Below, one piece after another: positions 35,595-45,306 of a DNA stretch of 64,000 nucleotides. The notes below the pieces were generated by a model. That model was not told where the DNA came from. It ran no database searches and saw only the letters and a list, made by a program, of their open reading frames with translations. This DNA comes from Streptomyces sp. ISL-100. GTDB lineage: Bacteria > Actinomycetota > Actinomycetes > Streptomycetales > Streptomycetaceae. Both the position numbers and the translations under genes were made by a program. Position 1 is the first letter of the stretch. The number at the start of each line of letters is the position of its first letter. The stretch is taken from the NCBI RefSeq assembly GCF_018614615.1, contig NZ_JAGGOK010000009.1, positions 1 through 64,000 on the forward strand. Reading direction: 5' to 3'.

Positions 35595-36341
35595 TCACAT
35601 GCCTCCTGCGACGCGCAAAATGGCTCCAGTGGCGTACGAGGCATCACCCGACAGCAGCCAGGATACGGCAGCCGCGATCTCGTCCGGTTGTCCTGCCCGG
35701 CCTATAGGGATGGCCGATGCCACCCTGGCGGGGCGCTGCGGATCCTCGTGGAAGTCAGTCCAGACGGTGCCCGGTGCCACGCAGTTCACCCTGATGCCGT
35801 CCTTGGCCACTTCCTTCGAAAGACCGAGGGTCATCGTGTCGACTGCGGCCTTGGCCGCGGCGTAGTGCACGTACTGCCCGGGGCTGCCGAGCGTGGCGGC
35901 GGCCGAGGAGATGTTTACGATCATCCCACCGCCTTGGGTAGTCATATCCTGTACCGCCCGCCGCGCGCACAGCAGGTAGCCCAGGACGTTGACTGCCAGT
36001 GCCTCGCGCATCCGTTCAGGGTCCGCGTCGGCCAGGTTGCCGTTGGGACCGCTGACACCCGCGTTGTTCACCAGCCCTGTGACTGGCCCGAGTTCGGCAG
36101 CTGCTACCTCGAAGAGGTGGTCGACGGCCGTAGGGTCAGAGGTGTCCACGGCGATCTTCGTGCAGCGTCGGCCTGTGCTTCGTACCGCTCGGGCCACTTC
36201 TTCGGCGGCCGCCACGTCGCTCCGGTACCCGATTGCGATGTCCTGGCCGTCGGCGGCGAGCCGCCGACAGATGGCCGCGCCTATGCCGCGGCTGCCCCCG
36301 GTGACGATGGTGACTTTCTGCTGTGTCTTCATAGAGATCAT
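35595..36341 (-). CDS. Short-chain dehydrogenase/reductase (FabG-like)
   Basis: 248 residues. The NAD(P)-binding motif TGGSRGIGAAI (about 14-24), NNAG (about 91-94), and the catalytic Ser-Tyr-Lys set in VNISSAAATLGSPGQYVHYAAAK (Y about 158, K about 162; given as position only beyond NISSAAATLG) are present. Such enzymes oxidise or reduce alcohol/keto groups on varied substrates. It is a lone gene between the ISL3 element and the symporter fragment, so the substrate cannot be inferred. Start ATG 36341; ATG 36332 is an alternative. Confidence 0.92.
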   Translation of the reverse strand: MISMKTQQKVTIVTGGSRGIGAAICRRLAADGQDIAIGYRSDVAAAEEVARAVRSTGRRCTKIAVDTSDPTAVDHLFEVAAAELGPVTGLVNNAGVSGPNGNLADADPERMREALAVNVLGYLLCARRAVQDMTTQGGGMIVNISSAAATLGSPGQYVHYAAAKAAVDTMTLGLSKEVAKDGIRVNCVAPGTVWTDFHEDPQRPARVASAIPIGRAGQPDEIAAAVSWLLSGDASYATGAILRVAGGM

Positions 36342-36360
36342 TCTGTGTTGTACCGGGTCT

Positions 36361-36946
36361 TCATGCGCCAGCGAGGGCTAGGTGCGACTCATCCACCGGG
36401 GACGAGGTCACGGCGTTGTACTTGTCGCGGTCAAGGATGTTTTCCCGCGACGCCACGATCAACGGCGCTACGACCTGGCCGGCGACGTTGGTGGCCGTCC
36501 GCATCATGTCGAGGATCGGGTCGATCGCCATCAGCAGGCCCACGCCCTCCAGCGGGAGGCCCAGCGTGGAGAGGGTCAGGGTCAGCATGACCGTCGCGCC
36601 GGTGAGGCCGGCGGTGGCCGCCGAGCCGACGACCGAGACGAAGGCGATCAGCAGGTAGTCCTGGATGCCCAGCTGCACGTCGAAGATCTGCGCGATGAAG
36701 ATCGCGGCGAGCGCCGGGTAGATCGCGGCGCAGCCGTCCATCTTGGTCGTGGCGCCGAACGGCACGGCGAAGGTGGCGTACTCCTTCGGAACGCCCAGGC
36801 GCTCGGTGACCTTCTCGGTGACCGGCATGGTGCCGACCGAGGAGCGGGAGACGAAGGCCAGCTGGATGGCCGGCCAGGCGCCCTTGAAGAACTGGAGCGG
36901 GTTGACCTTGGCGACGGTGGCCAGCAGCAGCGGGTAGACGCCGAAG
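36361..36946 (-). pseudogene. Sodium:dicarboxylate/glutamate symporter, 5'-truncated by IS3
   Basis: The C-terminal half of a DctA/GltP-type (DAACS) symporter: AIQLAFVSRSSVGTMPVTEK, FAVPFGATTKMDGCAAIYPA with the serine-rich hairpin loop region, and the last helix MAIDPILDMMRTATNVAGQV (cation/substrate site). The N-terminal half is missing; reading enters the IS3 inverted repeat at 36946-36950. The missing half is not found beyond the other end of the IS, so the insertion was followed by an adjacent deletion or rearrangement. Confidence 0.85.
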
Positions 36947-36986
36947 TGAGCTTGTTCCGCTTTGACGGACACCATTGGTGTGGTGG

Positions 36987-37858
36987 TCAGGCTGCGAGTG
37001 CGGTCTCGTATTCGGCGGGACTGCGGTAGCCGAGGCTGCTGTGCAGTCGGTGCAAGTTGTACCAGCCCTCGATGAAATCGAAGATCGCGGTGCGGGCGGC
37101 GGCCCGGCTGGGCCAGGGGCTCGTGTTGGGCAACTCCCGTTTGATGGTGGCGAAGAACGACTCAGCGAGTGCGTTGTCCCAGCACTGTCCGGTGCGGCCG
37201 ACCGACAGCCGGATCTCCAACTGGTTGGCAGAGTGGCGAATTGGTGGCTGGTGTACTGGCAGCCGCGATCCGAGTGGAAGATCAACGGACCGGTGGGGCG
37301 ACGCTGTCGGCAGGCGGCCGCAAGAGCATCGGCGACCAGATCGGTCCGCAGATGGTCGGCCGTCGCCCAGCCGACCACGCGACGGGAGGCAATGTCGATG
37401 ACGGTGGCCAGATACAGCCAGCCCTCGTCCGTCGCGACGTAGGTGATGTCGCCGCACCAGCGGGCATCCAGGCCGGCGGGGTCGGGCTGGAAGTCCCGGG
37501 CGATGAGATCGGGCCGCAGGGCAGCCCGTGGATCGGGGATCGTCGTCAGGTGCCGCCGTCTGCGATGCCGGCCCTGCAGGCCGGCAGCCCGCATCAGCCG
37601 CGCGACACGGCGCCGGCCGCACCCGGCGCCTTCCCGCTTGAGCACGGCATGAATGCGTGGAGCACCGTAGGTTCCCCGCGATCGCGTGTGGACGTCGATG
37701 ATCTGTTCCGCCAGTTCGGCGTCACGGACCGCGCGGGAACCAGGCGTGCTGGCGCGGCGGGCATAGAAGGCGGTCCGGGAGACCTTCAGCAGTTCACAGG
37801 CTCGTTTGACGCTGTGGCCGCCCTGCTTCTCCGCCTCGATGAACGGGTGCACCGTCAC
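36987..37858 (-). pseudogene. IS3-family transposase OrfB (frameshifted)
   Basis: Starts MTVHPFIEAEKQGGHSVKRA at 37858. Catalytic Asp residues occur in WCGDITYVAT and FHSDRGCQYTS. A one-base deletion near 37229 (ctggcc reduced to ctgcc) shifts the frame just before NQLEIRLSVG; the catalytic Glu segment CWDNALAESFFATIKREL continues in the other frame to a stop at 36987. Inactive as sequenced. Confidence 0.88.
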
Positions 37859-38163
37859 CGGGTCTCCTTCGCGAAGAAAGCCGTCGCACGCTTGAGGACC
37901 TCGACGTCCTCACGCAGGCGGCGGTTCTCCCGCCGCAGGGCCGCCAGTTCCTCGCGTTCACTGCTGGTCAGGCCGTCACGCTCGCCCGCATCAACCTCGG
38001 CCTGGCTGACCCACAGCCGCACCGCGGTCTCGGTCAGATCGAAGTCCTTGGCGATCTGGCCGACCGAGCGGTCACCGCGTCGGCACAGCTCGACGATCTC
38101 GGCCTTGAACTCCGGTGTGAACGAGCGGCGAGGCCGAGGCTTCTTCTTCCCCATGCTCTCCAT
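37855..38163 (-). CDS. IS3-family transposase OrfA
   Basis: 102 residues, ATG 38163 preceded by GGGAGG at suitable spacing. Helix-turn-helix SVGQIAKDFDLTETAVRLWV and the coiled-coil segment ELAALRRENRRLREDVEVLK. Overlaps orfB by four bases. Confidence 0.88.
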   Translation of the reverse strand: MESMGKKKPRPRRSFTPEFKAEIVELCRRGDRSVGQIAKDFDLTETAVRLWVSQAEVDAGERDGLTSSEREELAALRRENRRLREDVEVLKRATAFFAKETR

Positions 38164-38226
38164 GATGGACATCCTCCCGGGGCAGAACCCCTGATCTCAG
38201 ATGTCCGTCAAAGCGGATCAAGCCCA

Positions 38227-38804
38227 GGTCGTCCATGAGTCGAACCTGCGGACAGTCACCGCCAGTCGGGTGGTAGCCCTTGCCCGTGCACCTGTACTAG
38301 GACATCCAGACCCGTACGTGCCCGGAACAGCGGCTTGTAAGTGGGCGGTTCTCCTGGTTCGGGTTCTGCTCCGGCTGTGGCTTGCAGTCGCCAACTCCCA
38401 TGCGGTGGGTCAATCCCCTCGCCCTCCTGACGTCGACCATTTGCCATGTGCTGGGGTGACCGTGGGTCGCGGCCGTCACTGCGGGCAAGAGATGGAGATG
38501 TTCAGGGGGTCTGACGTGAATCCTCACCTGAACTTCATAACGCTTTGCTTCTAGGGCACTTGACGTTCCGTTCGATGGAACAGCACACTCGGCGGAAGCG
38601 GGGTAACACCTTCCGAAACCACTGTTGACGAAGGTGCTACGCAATGACGCCTTCGCCGGGCGTCGCTGCGTGGCAGCACCCCGCGCACCACCCGACCCAC
38701 CGCATAGCGCGCGACCAGGCATGCTCCCACACCTGGGAGGGAGCCATGGCCGCGCAGCCCGTACGTACCGCGATCCGGTCTACGAAAGGTCTGGTGCCCC
38801 ACCG
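38227..38804. other. Long non-coding region upstream of the secreted protease
   Basis: No supported gene over about 580 bp. The only local structure noticed is the short inverted repeat TTCC/GGAA around 38565-38580 next to a -35-like TTGACG (38561-38566). It may hold the protease promoter. Confidence 0.4.
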
Positions 38805-40007
38805 ATGCGACCCCTCACACGCCGTCTGAGCGCCCTCACCCCTGCCGTCCTGCTCGTGGCAGGCATGCAGCTCGCCGGCTCTCCCGCCCACAGCGCTACA
38901 CCGTCCGCCGATGTGCGCCTGGCCGCCGCCGGGACAGCGATATCCGACAGCTGGATCGTGACGCTCAAGGACGGGACCACCGCGACCGACGCGGTCGCGC
39001 AGCAGCTCACCCACCGCGGCAACGGGCGGCTGTCGCACGTCTACCGCAGCGTCCTGAACGGCTTCTCCGTGAAGATGACGGAGGCTCAGGCTCGAAAGCT
39101 GGCCACTGACCCGCATGTCGCTCTCGTCGAGCAGGATTCCGTGATGAGCGTCAGCGCCACGCAGTCCAACGCCACCTGGGGCATCGACCGGGTGGACCAG
39201 CGGGACCTGCCGCTGAGCGGCTCGTACACCTACAACACCACCGCCTCCAACGTGACAGTGTACGTCATCGACACCGGCGTGCGCACCTCGCACAGCGACT
39301 TCGGGGGCCGGGCCTCCATCGGCACCGACACCGTGGGCGACGGTCAGAACGGCAACGACTGCAACGGACACGGCACCCACGTCTCCGCTACCGCCGCCGG
39401 GTCCACCTACGGCATCGCCAAGGGCGCCAAGATCGTCGGCGTGCGCGTTCTCAACTGCGATGGCTCCGGTTCCACCTCCGGCGTCATCTCTGGCGTCGAC
39501 TGGGTCACCAACAACGCCGTCAAGCCGGCCGTCGCCAACATGAGCCTGGGCGGCAGCGCCAACACCTCCCTTGACAACGCCGTCAAGAACTCCATCGCCT
39601 CCGGTATCAGCTACGCCCTCGCCGCCGGCAACGGCAACTTCTTCGGCCAGCCCCAGAACGCGTGCAACTCCTCCCCGGCCCGTGTCGCCGAGGCCATCAC
39701 CGTCGGTGCCACCGACAACACCGACAAGCGCGCCTCCTTCTCCAACTACGGCTCCTGCCTCGACCTGTTCGCCCCCGGCGTGAACATCACCTCCGCCTGG
39801 AAGGACAGCAACTCCGCGACCAAGACCATCAGCGGCACCTCCATGGCCTCGCCCCACACCGCAGGCGCCGCCGCCCTCTACCTGGCGGCCAACCCGAGTG
39901 CCACCCCGGCTCAAGTCAGGGGCGCCCTGGTGAACAACGCCACCAACGGCAAGGTCCAGGACCCGAAGAGCGGCTCCCCGAACAAGCTCCTCTACACGCT
40001 CTTCTGA
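38805..40007 (+). CDS. Secreted subtilisin-family (S8, proteinase K-like) serine protease
   Basis: 400 residues from ATG 38805. Signal peptide ([20 protein letters not shown]), I9-type propeptide ([20 protein letters not shown] to VEQDSVMSV, about 48-115), then the S8 catalytic domain with Asp in [15 protein letters not shown], His in [14 protein letters not shown] and Ser in [13 protein letters not shown]. It ends right after the catalytic domain. Exported endopeptidase; first of four neighbouring plus-strand genes for exported proteins. Confidence 0.95.
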   Translation: MRPLTRRLSALTPAVLLVAGMQLAGSPAHSATPSADVRLAAAGTAISDSWIVTLKDGTTATDAVAQQLTHRGNGRLSHVYRSVLNGFSVKMTEAQARKLATDPHVALVEQDSVMSVSATQSNATWGIDRVDQRDLPLSGSYTYNTTASNVTVYVIDTGVRTSHSDFGGRASIGTDTVGDGQNGNDCNGHGTHVSATAAGSTYGIAKGAKIVGVRVLNCDGSGSTSGVISGVDWVTNNAVKPAVANMSLGGSANTSLDNAVKNSIASGISYALAAGNGNFFGQPQNACNSSPARVAEAITVGATDNTDKRASFSNYGSCLDLFAPGVNITSAWKDSNSATKTISGTSMASPHTAGAAALYLAANPSATPAQVRGALVNNATNGKVQDPKSGSPNKLLYTLF

Positions 40008-40189
40008 CCGTCGCGGGCTGGAAGGGGAACCCGGCCCGGCGATGCTCCCGGCTCCGGTGGGCGGCGGTGCGCCCACCGGGGTCGGGCCACCCGGCCCAGC
40101 CGCAGCATCCGATCGTCGGCCGATCCTCCTGCGCCCCGCCCGCGCACCCGTGACCACGGGTGTCCACATGCTCCAGACCAGGAGTCTTC

Positions 40190-41527
40190 ATGCGACTTCG
40201 CACCCGCGCCAGTCGGACGGCCGCCCTCGCGGCCCTGATGGCGCTCGCCCTCGCGGCCCCTTTGACCGCCTCCGCCACCGCCTCCCCGCCGGCCCGGCCC
40301 TCGACCGCGACCCTCGAGGAAGACATCCGCCAGTACGAGATTCAAGGTCCGGCCACGGTCGCCGAGCGGACCGCACTCGCCGCCACCGGTGTCTCGATCG
40401 ACGAGGTGCACGCCCGTTCCGTGATCATCAGCGCCGACCGGATGGAAGCGGCGAAGCTGAGAGCGCTCGGCTACCGGCTCCAGGAGCTGGCCGCCCCTGA
40501 CGCGCACGAGCACGAAGAGGACTTCGGGACGACGGACTTCCCGTCCGCCGACTCCAAGTACCACAACTATGCCGAGATGATGACCGAGATCGACCAGCGC
40601 ATCGCGGCCTACCCGTCCATCATGAGCAAGCGGGTCATCGGAAAGTCCTACGAGGGCCGGGACATCGTCGCCATCAAGATCAGCGACAACGTCGGCACCG
40701 ACGAGAACGAGCCCGAGGTCCTCTTCACCCACCACCAGCACGCCCGCGAGCACCTCACCGTCGAGATGGCCCTGTACCTGCTGCGCGAGTTCGGCGAGGA
40801 CTACGCAAGCGACTCCCGCATCGCCAACGCCGTCAACAGCCGTGAGATCTGGATCGTCCCGGACCTCAATCCTGACGGCGGCGAGTACGACATCTCCACC
40901 GGCAACTACAAGAACTGGCGCAAGAACCGGCAGCCCAACGCCGGTTCCTCGTACGTCGGCACGGACATGAACCGCAACTGGGACTACAAGTGGGGCTGCT
41001 GCGGCGGGTCCTCCGGCAATACCAGCTCCGACACCTACCGCGGCAAGAACCCCGAGTCCGCGCCCGAGGTGAAGGTCGTCGCCGACTTCGTCCGCAGCCG
41101 CGTCGTCGGCGGCAAGCAGCAGATCAAGACCGGGATCGACTTCCACACCTACAGCGAACTGGTCCTGTGGCCCTACGGGTACACCACCGCCGACACCGCA
41201 CCGGGCATGACGCAGGACGACCGTGACGCCTTCGCTTCCGTCGGCCAGAAGATGGCCGCCAGCAACGGCTACAAGGCCGAACAGTCCAGCGACCTCTACA
41301 TCACCGACGGGTCGATCGACGACTACCTCTGGGGCAGCCAGAAGATCTTCGGTTACACCTTCGAGATGTATCCCAAGAGCGCGTTCAGCGGCGGCTTCTA
41401 CCCTGCCGACGAGGTGATCGAACGCGAGACCAGCCGTAACCGCGACGCCGTCCTGCAGTTGATCGAGAACTCGGACTGCATGTACCGCTCCATCGGCAAG
41501 GAAGCCCAGTACTGCTCCACTTCCTGA
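40190..41527 (+). CDS. Secreted M14 zinc carboxypeptidase
   Basis: 445 residues from ATG 40190 (CAGGAG 7 bases upstream). Signal peptide ([19 protein letters not shown]), propeptide (about 35-125), then the peptidase domain starting [16 protein letters not shown]. Zinc ligands lie in [13 protein letters not shown] (H, E) and a later His in [14 protein letters not shown]; the substrate Arg pair occurs in [12 protein letters not shown], and the catalytic Glu in TFEMYPKS. It trims peptides from the C-terminus, complementing the S8 endopeptidase upstream. Confidence 0.95.
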   Translation: MRLRTRASRTAALAALMALALAAPLTASATASPPARPSTATLEEDIRQYEIQGPATVAERTALAATGVSIDEVHARSVIISADRMEAAKLRALGYRLQELAAPDAHEHEEDFGTTDFPSADSKYHNYAEMMTEIDQRIAAYPSIMSKRVIGKSYEGRDIVAIKISDNVGTDENEPEVLFTHHQHAREHLTVEMALYLLREFGEDYASDSRIANAVNSREIWIVPDLNPDGGEYDISTGNYKNWRKNRQPNAGSSYVGTDMNRNWDYKWGCCGGSSGNTSSDTYRGKNPESAPEVKVVADFVRSRVVGGKQQIKTGIDFHTYSELVLWPYGYTTADTAPGMTQDDRDAFASVGQKMAASNGYKAEQSSDLYITDGSIDDYLWGSQKIFGYTFEMYPKSAFSGGFYPADEVIERETSRNRDAVLQLIENSDCMYRSIGKEAQYCSTS

Positions 41528-41543
41528 CGCTCCCGCCCGCGCA

Positions 41544-41580
41544 GGGCGGCCTGCTTCCGGTCCATGGCACCAGGCCGCCC
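41544..41580 (+). terminator. Hairpin after the carboxypeptidase gene
   Basis: Stem GGGCGGCCTG (41544-41553) / CAGGCCGCCC (41571-41580), 17 bp after the stop. Confidence 0.7.
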
Positions 41581-41648
41581 CGCTCCATGCCCGGACGCGC
41601 CACGCCGGAGGCCACACCGGCCCCCCGGCTCCTCCCGGAAAGGTCAGC

Positions 41649-42332
41649 ATGCGCACCCTTCGCCCGCTTCTGGTCTCATCGCTCGCCGCCGGCCTCCTCG
41701 GCACCCTGGCCCTCCAGGCCCCCGCCTCCGGGGCCGAACCGGCCGCCGCGGCGCCCGACCCGATCGTCTTCGTCCACGGCTGGAACTCCAGCGGCTCCAC
41801 CTGGGGCACCATGGCCGGCCGCTTCAAGGCCGACGGCTGGCCGGCCAGTCACCTCGACCAGTGGACGTACAACACCAGCCAGTCCAACGCCACCACCGCC
41901 TCCCAGCTCTCCACCGAGATCGACCGCCTACTGGCGGCGACCGGAGCCACCAAGGTGGACGTCGTCACCCACTCCATGGGCGGACTCTCGTCCCGCTACT
42001 ACACCAAGAACCTCGGCGGCGCCGCCAAGGTCGACGCCTGGATCTCCCTCGGCGGACCCAACCACGGCACGGACACCGCCTACTTCTGCGGCGGCGCCTC
42101 CTGTACGGAGATGCGCCCCGGGTCCAGCTTCCTGAACGCCCTGAACTCCGGCGACGAGACACCCGGCGCCCCTCGATACGCCACCTGGTGGTCGGCCTGC
42201 GACAGCGTCATCAACCCGGACAGCAGCGTCCCCCTGACCGGCGCCACCAACACCCAGACCGCCTGCCTCAGCCACGGTGAACTGCGCACCGACGCCACCG
42301 TCTACGGGCAGGTCAAGTCCTTCGTCGGCTGA
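41649..42332 (+). CDS. Secreted lipase, alpha/beta hydrolase (class 2 type)
   Basis: 227 residues from ATG 41649 (GGAAAGG upstream). Signal peptide up to about residue 30-36. Alpha/beta-hydrolase fold: oxyanion strand PIVFVHGWNSSGSTW, nucleophile Ser in VVTHSMGGLSSRYY (about 110), an Asp candidate in CDSVINPDSSVPL and the His in TACLSHGELRTD. Size and motifs match small extracellular triacylglycerol lipases/esterases. Confidence 0.92.
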   Translation: MRTLRPLLVSSLAAGLLGTLALQAPASGAEPAAAAPDPIVFVHGWNSSGSTWGTMAGRFKADGWPASHLDQWTYNTSQSNATTASQLSTEIDRLLAATGATKVDVVTHSMGGLSSRYYTKNLGGAAKVDAWISLGGPNHGTDTAYFCGGASCTEMRPGSSFLNALNSGDETPGAPRYATWWSACDSVINPDSSVPLTGATNTQTACLSHGELRTDATVYGQVKSFVG

Positions 42333-42380
42333 CCGCCCCCTGCGAGCCACTCCCCACACCCAACTTGACGGGAGAACAGC

Positions 42381-42881
42381 ATGAAGCACTTACCGAAGTG
42401 GGCAGCGATATCGGCCCTGGCCGTCACCGCGACCATCGGCGGCACCACAGCCGCGTCGGCGGGTATGACATCCCACCAGAAGGTCGACGGCAAGATCGTG
42501 GTCGGGGACGACACCTGCACCTGGACCGACGCCGCCACCAGTGCCAACGCTCCGGCCGCCCTGACCGTGGACCGGGCCACGGTCAACAAGCCGGGTGGCA
42601 ACCTGTCCTGCGACGGAGACGTCTCCGCCACCCTCAACAACGATCCCGCGTTCACCTTCGACGACGCCACCGGCACCGCCACGGCCGACATCATCGACAT
42701 CACCGGCCGCCAGGGCTTCATCTCCTGCCGCTACAAGGCCACGAACGTCCAATGGGACCGCGAGGGCACGACACGGAACTACACCAACCGGCCCTTCACC
42801 GCGCCGAAGGTCTCCGGCAGCTCCCTGTGCCCCAGCTCGGTGGACGCGGACGCCGGGGACGCCTCCATGCTGTTCCACTGA
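42381..42881 (+). CDS. Secreted hypothetical protein
   Basis: 166 residues with a signal peptide (MKHLPKWAAISALAVTATIG, cleavage after ASA near 27). The mature part has four Cys (DTCTW, NLSCDG, ISCRYK, SLCPSS), consistent with two disulfides, and many Thr/Asp/Ala, suggesting a small beta-sandwich. No family recognised. It lies 48 bp after the lipase and may share its transcript. Confidence 0.8.
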   Translation: MKHLPKWAAISALAVTATIGGTTAASAGMTSHQKVDGKIVVGDDTCTWTDAATSANAPAALTVDRATVNKPGGNLSCDGDVSATLNNDPAFTFDDATGTATADIIDITGRQGFISCRYKATNVQWDREGTTRNYTNRPFTAPKVSGSSLCPSSVDADAGDASMLFH

Positions 42882-42904
42882 CCGCTGCCCGAGCGGACAG
42901 CAAC

Positions 42905-42945
42905 GGCCCCCGCGGCCGGCCGGTCGACGGCCGTACGCGGGGGCC
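42905..42945 (+). terminator. Terminator hairpin ending the exported-hydrolase run
   Basis: Stem GGCCCCCGCG (42905-42914) / CGCGGGGGCC (42936-42945) between convergent genes. Confidence 0.8.
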
Positions 42946-43005
42946 ATGCCCGGATGGGTCACCGGCCGGACTTGAGGCGTCCACCAGTCACCGGGGACGA
43001 ACGGG

Positions 43006-43278
43006 TTACTCGTCGGCCGCGGCATCCGCTTCGGCCTCGCCGGCGGCGGAGTCGGCGCCGTCGAGGAACTGCTGCATGCGTGCCAGCTCACCGGGGTCGG
43101 CGGAATCGGAGACCGCCCCGGCGCTGGCCGTCGGGCCAGCCCCGCCCGTGCCTTGGCCGTTCGCGCCACAGCCGGCGGCCAGCAGGGCAGCTGTCAGTGT
43201 CATGGCCGTGAGGGCAGTGGCGCGGGCTCCCCGGCCCTGCGGATTCAGCTGTCGCTCCCGTTGTCGTTGGCCTCGCAC
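43006..43278 (-). CDS. Small putative lipoprotein
   Basis: 90 residues: basic N-terminus, hydrophobic stretch TALTAMTLTAALLAAGC with the lipidation Cys, then a Gly/Ala/acid-rich tail (GELARMQQFLDGADSAAGEA). Its start overlaps the 3' end of the upstream secreted-protein gene by 34 bp, suggesting one operon. Function unknown. Confidence 0.65.
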   Translation of the reverse strand: MRGQRQRERQLNPQGRGARATALTAMTLTAALLAAGCGANGQGTGGAGPTASAGAVSDSADPGELARMQQFLDGADSAAGEAEADAAADE

Positions 43279-43643
43279 CAGGTCTTGACGACGGCAACGT
43301 CCTTCTGGCGCTGTTCGAGGGTGGTCTTGAGGGCCTTGCGGGCGGTCAGCCGGTTGTTGAGCAGCGTGTAGACCTCCGTGTGGCCGGCGGCTTTGGCGGC
43401 GGCCACACGCTTCTCCAGGCCGGCCAGCGAGCCACGCTCGCCAGCCTCGCCCTTCATCCGCTCCAGCGCGTTGGCGACCCGCTTCTCAGTCTTGGGTACG
43501 CGCTTGCAGACCGCCTGCGCACCGTCCCCGCCGCGGGAGGCCGCGGGGGACGGAGAACCTCCGTCGGCCGCGGCGCTGCCGGCAGCGGTGAGCAGGCAGC
43601 CCACGGCGGTGAAGGCGACAGCGGCCTTCCTGAACTTCGGCAT
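43245..43643 (-). CDS. Small secreted helical protein
   Basis: 132 residues with a signal peptide (KAAVAFTAVGCLLTAAGSAAA). The mature region is predicted helical (KRVANALERMKGEAGERG, LEKRVAAAKAAGHTEVY, LTARKALKTTLEQRQKDV) with one Cys at each end, probably forming a disulfide. No family name. It neighbours the truncated sensor kinase on the same strand and may be its former partner or target. Confidence 0.75.
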   Translation of the reverse strand: MPKFRKAAVAFTAVGCLLTAAGSAAADGGSPSPAASRGGDGAQAVCKRVPKTEKRVANALERMKGEAGERGSLAGLEKRVAAAKAAGHTEVYTLLNNRLTARKALKTTLEQRQKDVAVVKTWCEANDNGSDS

Positions 43644-43695
43644 GACAATTCCTCCAGCTTTCGGTCGGGGGGCGATCGCCCGCCCGGCCAGAAAG

Positions 43696-44535
43696 CTACG
43701 AGCCGTCTTTGTGGGAACTCTGAGACCCTGAGGATCCCTCCCTTGGGTGCGCCGCGGTCTCGATCAGCCAGTCACGCCGCGACGGCAGCGGCGCCCCCTC
43801 GTCCCGGGTGCCACGGGGAAGCGGCAATCGGAGCTCGATGCTGGCTTCGTTGCCACCGGGCCGATCCAGTACGCGGATCCGGCCCCGGTGCAGTGCGACC
43901 TGCTGGGCGACCAACGTGAGTCCGAGGCCGGAGCCTGGACTGCCCGGCCGGCGGTGGAACCGCTCAAAGACCGTTTCGCGTGCGCCGGGCGGAATTCCGG
44001 GGCCGTGGTCGTCCACGGTGACGACCGCCTCGGCGCCGTCCGGCCCGGCTTCGGTGCGAAGGGCCACCTCGATGCGGGCAGGCGCGGCCGGCCGGCTGCC
44101 GTGGAGGACCGCGTTGGCGAGCAGGTTGTCGAAGACGGTACGAAGGCCGGGTTCCCAGCCGTGGATCCGGAGGATGGGATCACCGTTCACATGGATCGAC
44201 GCCTGGGGATACCGGCGCCGCAGGTCCGCCGCCGAGGCGTCGGCCACCTCCGTCAGGTCAACCGGTCCGAACACGTCGGTTTCCACAAGGTCACCGCGGC
44301 CAAGCTCCCGCAGCATCACCAGCAGGCCCAGCAGCCGAGGGTGTTCGCGCCGCAGGTCCGCGACGACCTCGGCACGCTCCCCATCTGCCAATTCCGGGTG
44401 GTCCAGAATTTCCAAATTGGTCTGCATGCTCATCAGCGGAGTGCGCAGTTCATGAGAGGCGGCCGCGGAGAACGACCGTGCCGTGGCAAGCCCTTCTGCC
44501 GTGCGGGCAGCCTGTTCGTCGTAGCGGGCCAGCAC
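43696..44535 (-). pseudogene. Sensor histidine kinase lacking its N-terminal sensor region
   Basis: 279 residues from GTG 44535. Dimerisation/phosphoacceptor helix SFSAAASHELRTPLMSMQ (His about 31) and a complete ATPase domain (FDNLLANAVLHG, VDDHGPGIPPGARETVFERF, GSGLGLTLVAQQVALH). In-frame sequence upstream preserves only the end of a HAMP-like linker (RVSEVDDLARTLQTVL) before unrelated DNA about 44.6 kb. Membrane segments and sensor are missing and no response regulator is adjacent. The kinase core may be expressed but is unlikely to sense normally. Confidence 0.8.
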
Positions 44536-44688
44536 TGTCTGGAGCGTACGGGCCAGGTCGTCGACCTCGCTGACGCGGGTAGGGGTGTGGTCAAGGCGGG
44601 CTGTGGTGGAGCGCGGAGCAGGCGGCCTGCCCCCTCGCCCGGCCCTGTGTTTGTGCGAGGCCTGTCGTCTGCCTGATCGGGCCGGCCC

Positions 44689-45306
44689 CTACATGGCCAG
44701 GGGCAGCGCGTCCCCCTCCAGGGCGGCATCGATGTCCTCGGGACGGCCGTTGGTGGTGAAATGCTCGAGACCGACCTGGATGAAGACCCCCTTCGCCCGG
44801 ACCGCGACGGGACCGTCGTCACCCCCGATGCGTGCTTCGGCCTCGCAGAAGACCTTCCGCCCGTGCGTGCCGGTGATCTCCGCACGGATGGTGAGGATGG
44901 CGCCCACCGGCACGGGTCGTACGAAGTCGGTCTCCAGGCGCCCGGTGACGGCGGCCTGCGAGAGCAGCCAGTTGAGCGTGCCCAGCGTCTCGTCCACCGC
45001 CGTGACCAGGATGCCGCCGTGTGCCAGGCCGGGTGCCCCCTGGTGGGCGGAGCCCACGGTGAACTCCGCCCGCACCTCCGTCCCCTCCCCCGCCACCGCG
45101 TACAGATGCAGGCCCTGCGGGTGACGGGGACCGCAGCCCAGGCAGTGGTCGTAGTGCGAGGGAAGTCGTGCACCGGGCGGCGGGGCGCCGGGAGCGCGCT
45201 CGGGCAGCACCGCGTCGGCCGGCGCGGTCGTCGCCGTCGGCGACGGTCGGCCGGCACTGTCGTGCGAGGAGGCGGGCGGGGCCGTGAAAGTGGTCGGCTC
45301 GTTCAC
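44689..45306 (-). CDS. Hotdog-fold acyl-CoA thioesterase
   Basis: 205 residues from GTG 45306. A Pro/Ala-rich N-terminal tail precedes a PaaI/4HBT hotdog domain: DHCLGCGPRHPQGLHLYAVA, GAPGLAHGGILVTAVDET (the HGG-D/E catalytic region, about 105-122), RLETDFVRPVPVGAILTIRA. Such enzymes hydrolyse acyl-CoA thioesters. Lies just downstream of the acyl-CoA dehydrogenase and amidohydrolase genes on the same strand, so it may act on related CoA intermediates. Confidence 0.85.
   Translation of the reverse strand: MNEPTTFTAPPASSHDSAGRPSPTATTAPADAVLPERAPGAPPPGARLPSHYDHCLGCGPRHPQGLHLYAVAGEGTEVRAEFTVGSAHQGAPGLAHGGILVTAVDETLGTLNWLLSQAAVTGRLETDFVRPVPVGAILTIRAEITGTHGRKVFCEAEARIGGDDGPVAVRAKGVFIQVGLEHFTTNGRPEDIDAALEGDALPLAM

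Larger units (their letters stand above)
36947..38226 (-). mobile_element. IS3-family insertion sequence (orfB frameshifted)
   Basis: 1280 bp with 25-bp inverted repeats having two mismatches (36947-36971 and 38202-38226, TGTCCGTCAAAGCGG...). No matching target duplication flanks it. Confidence 0.88.
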
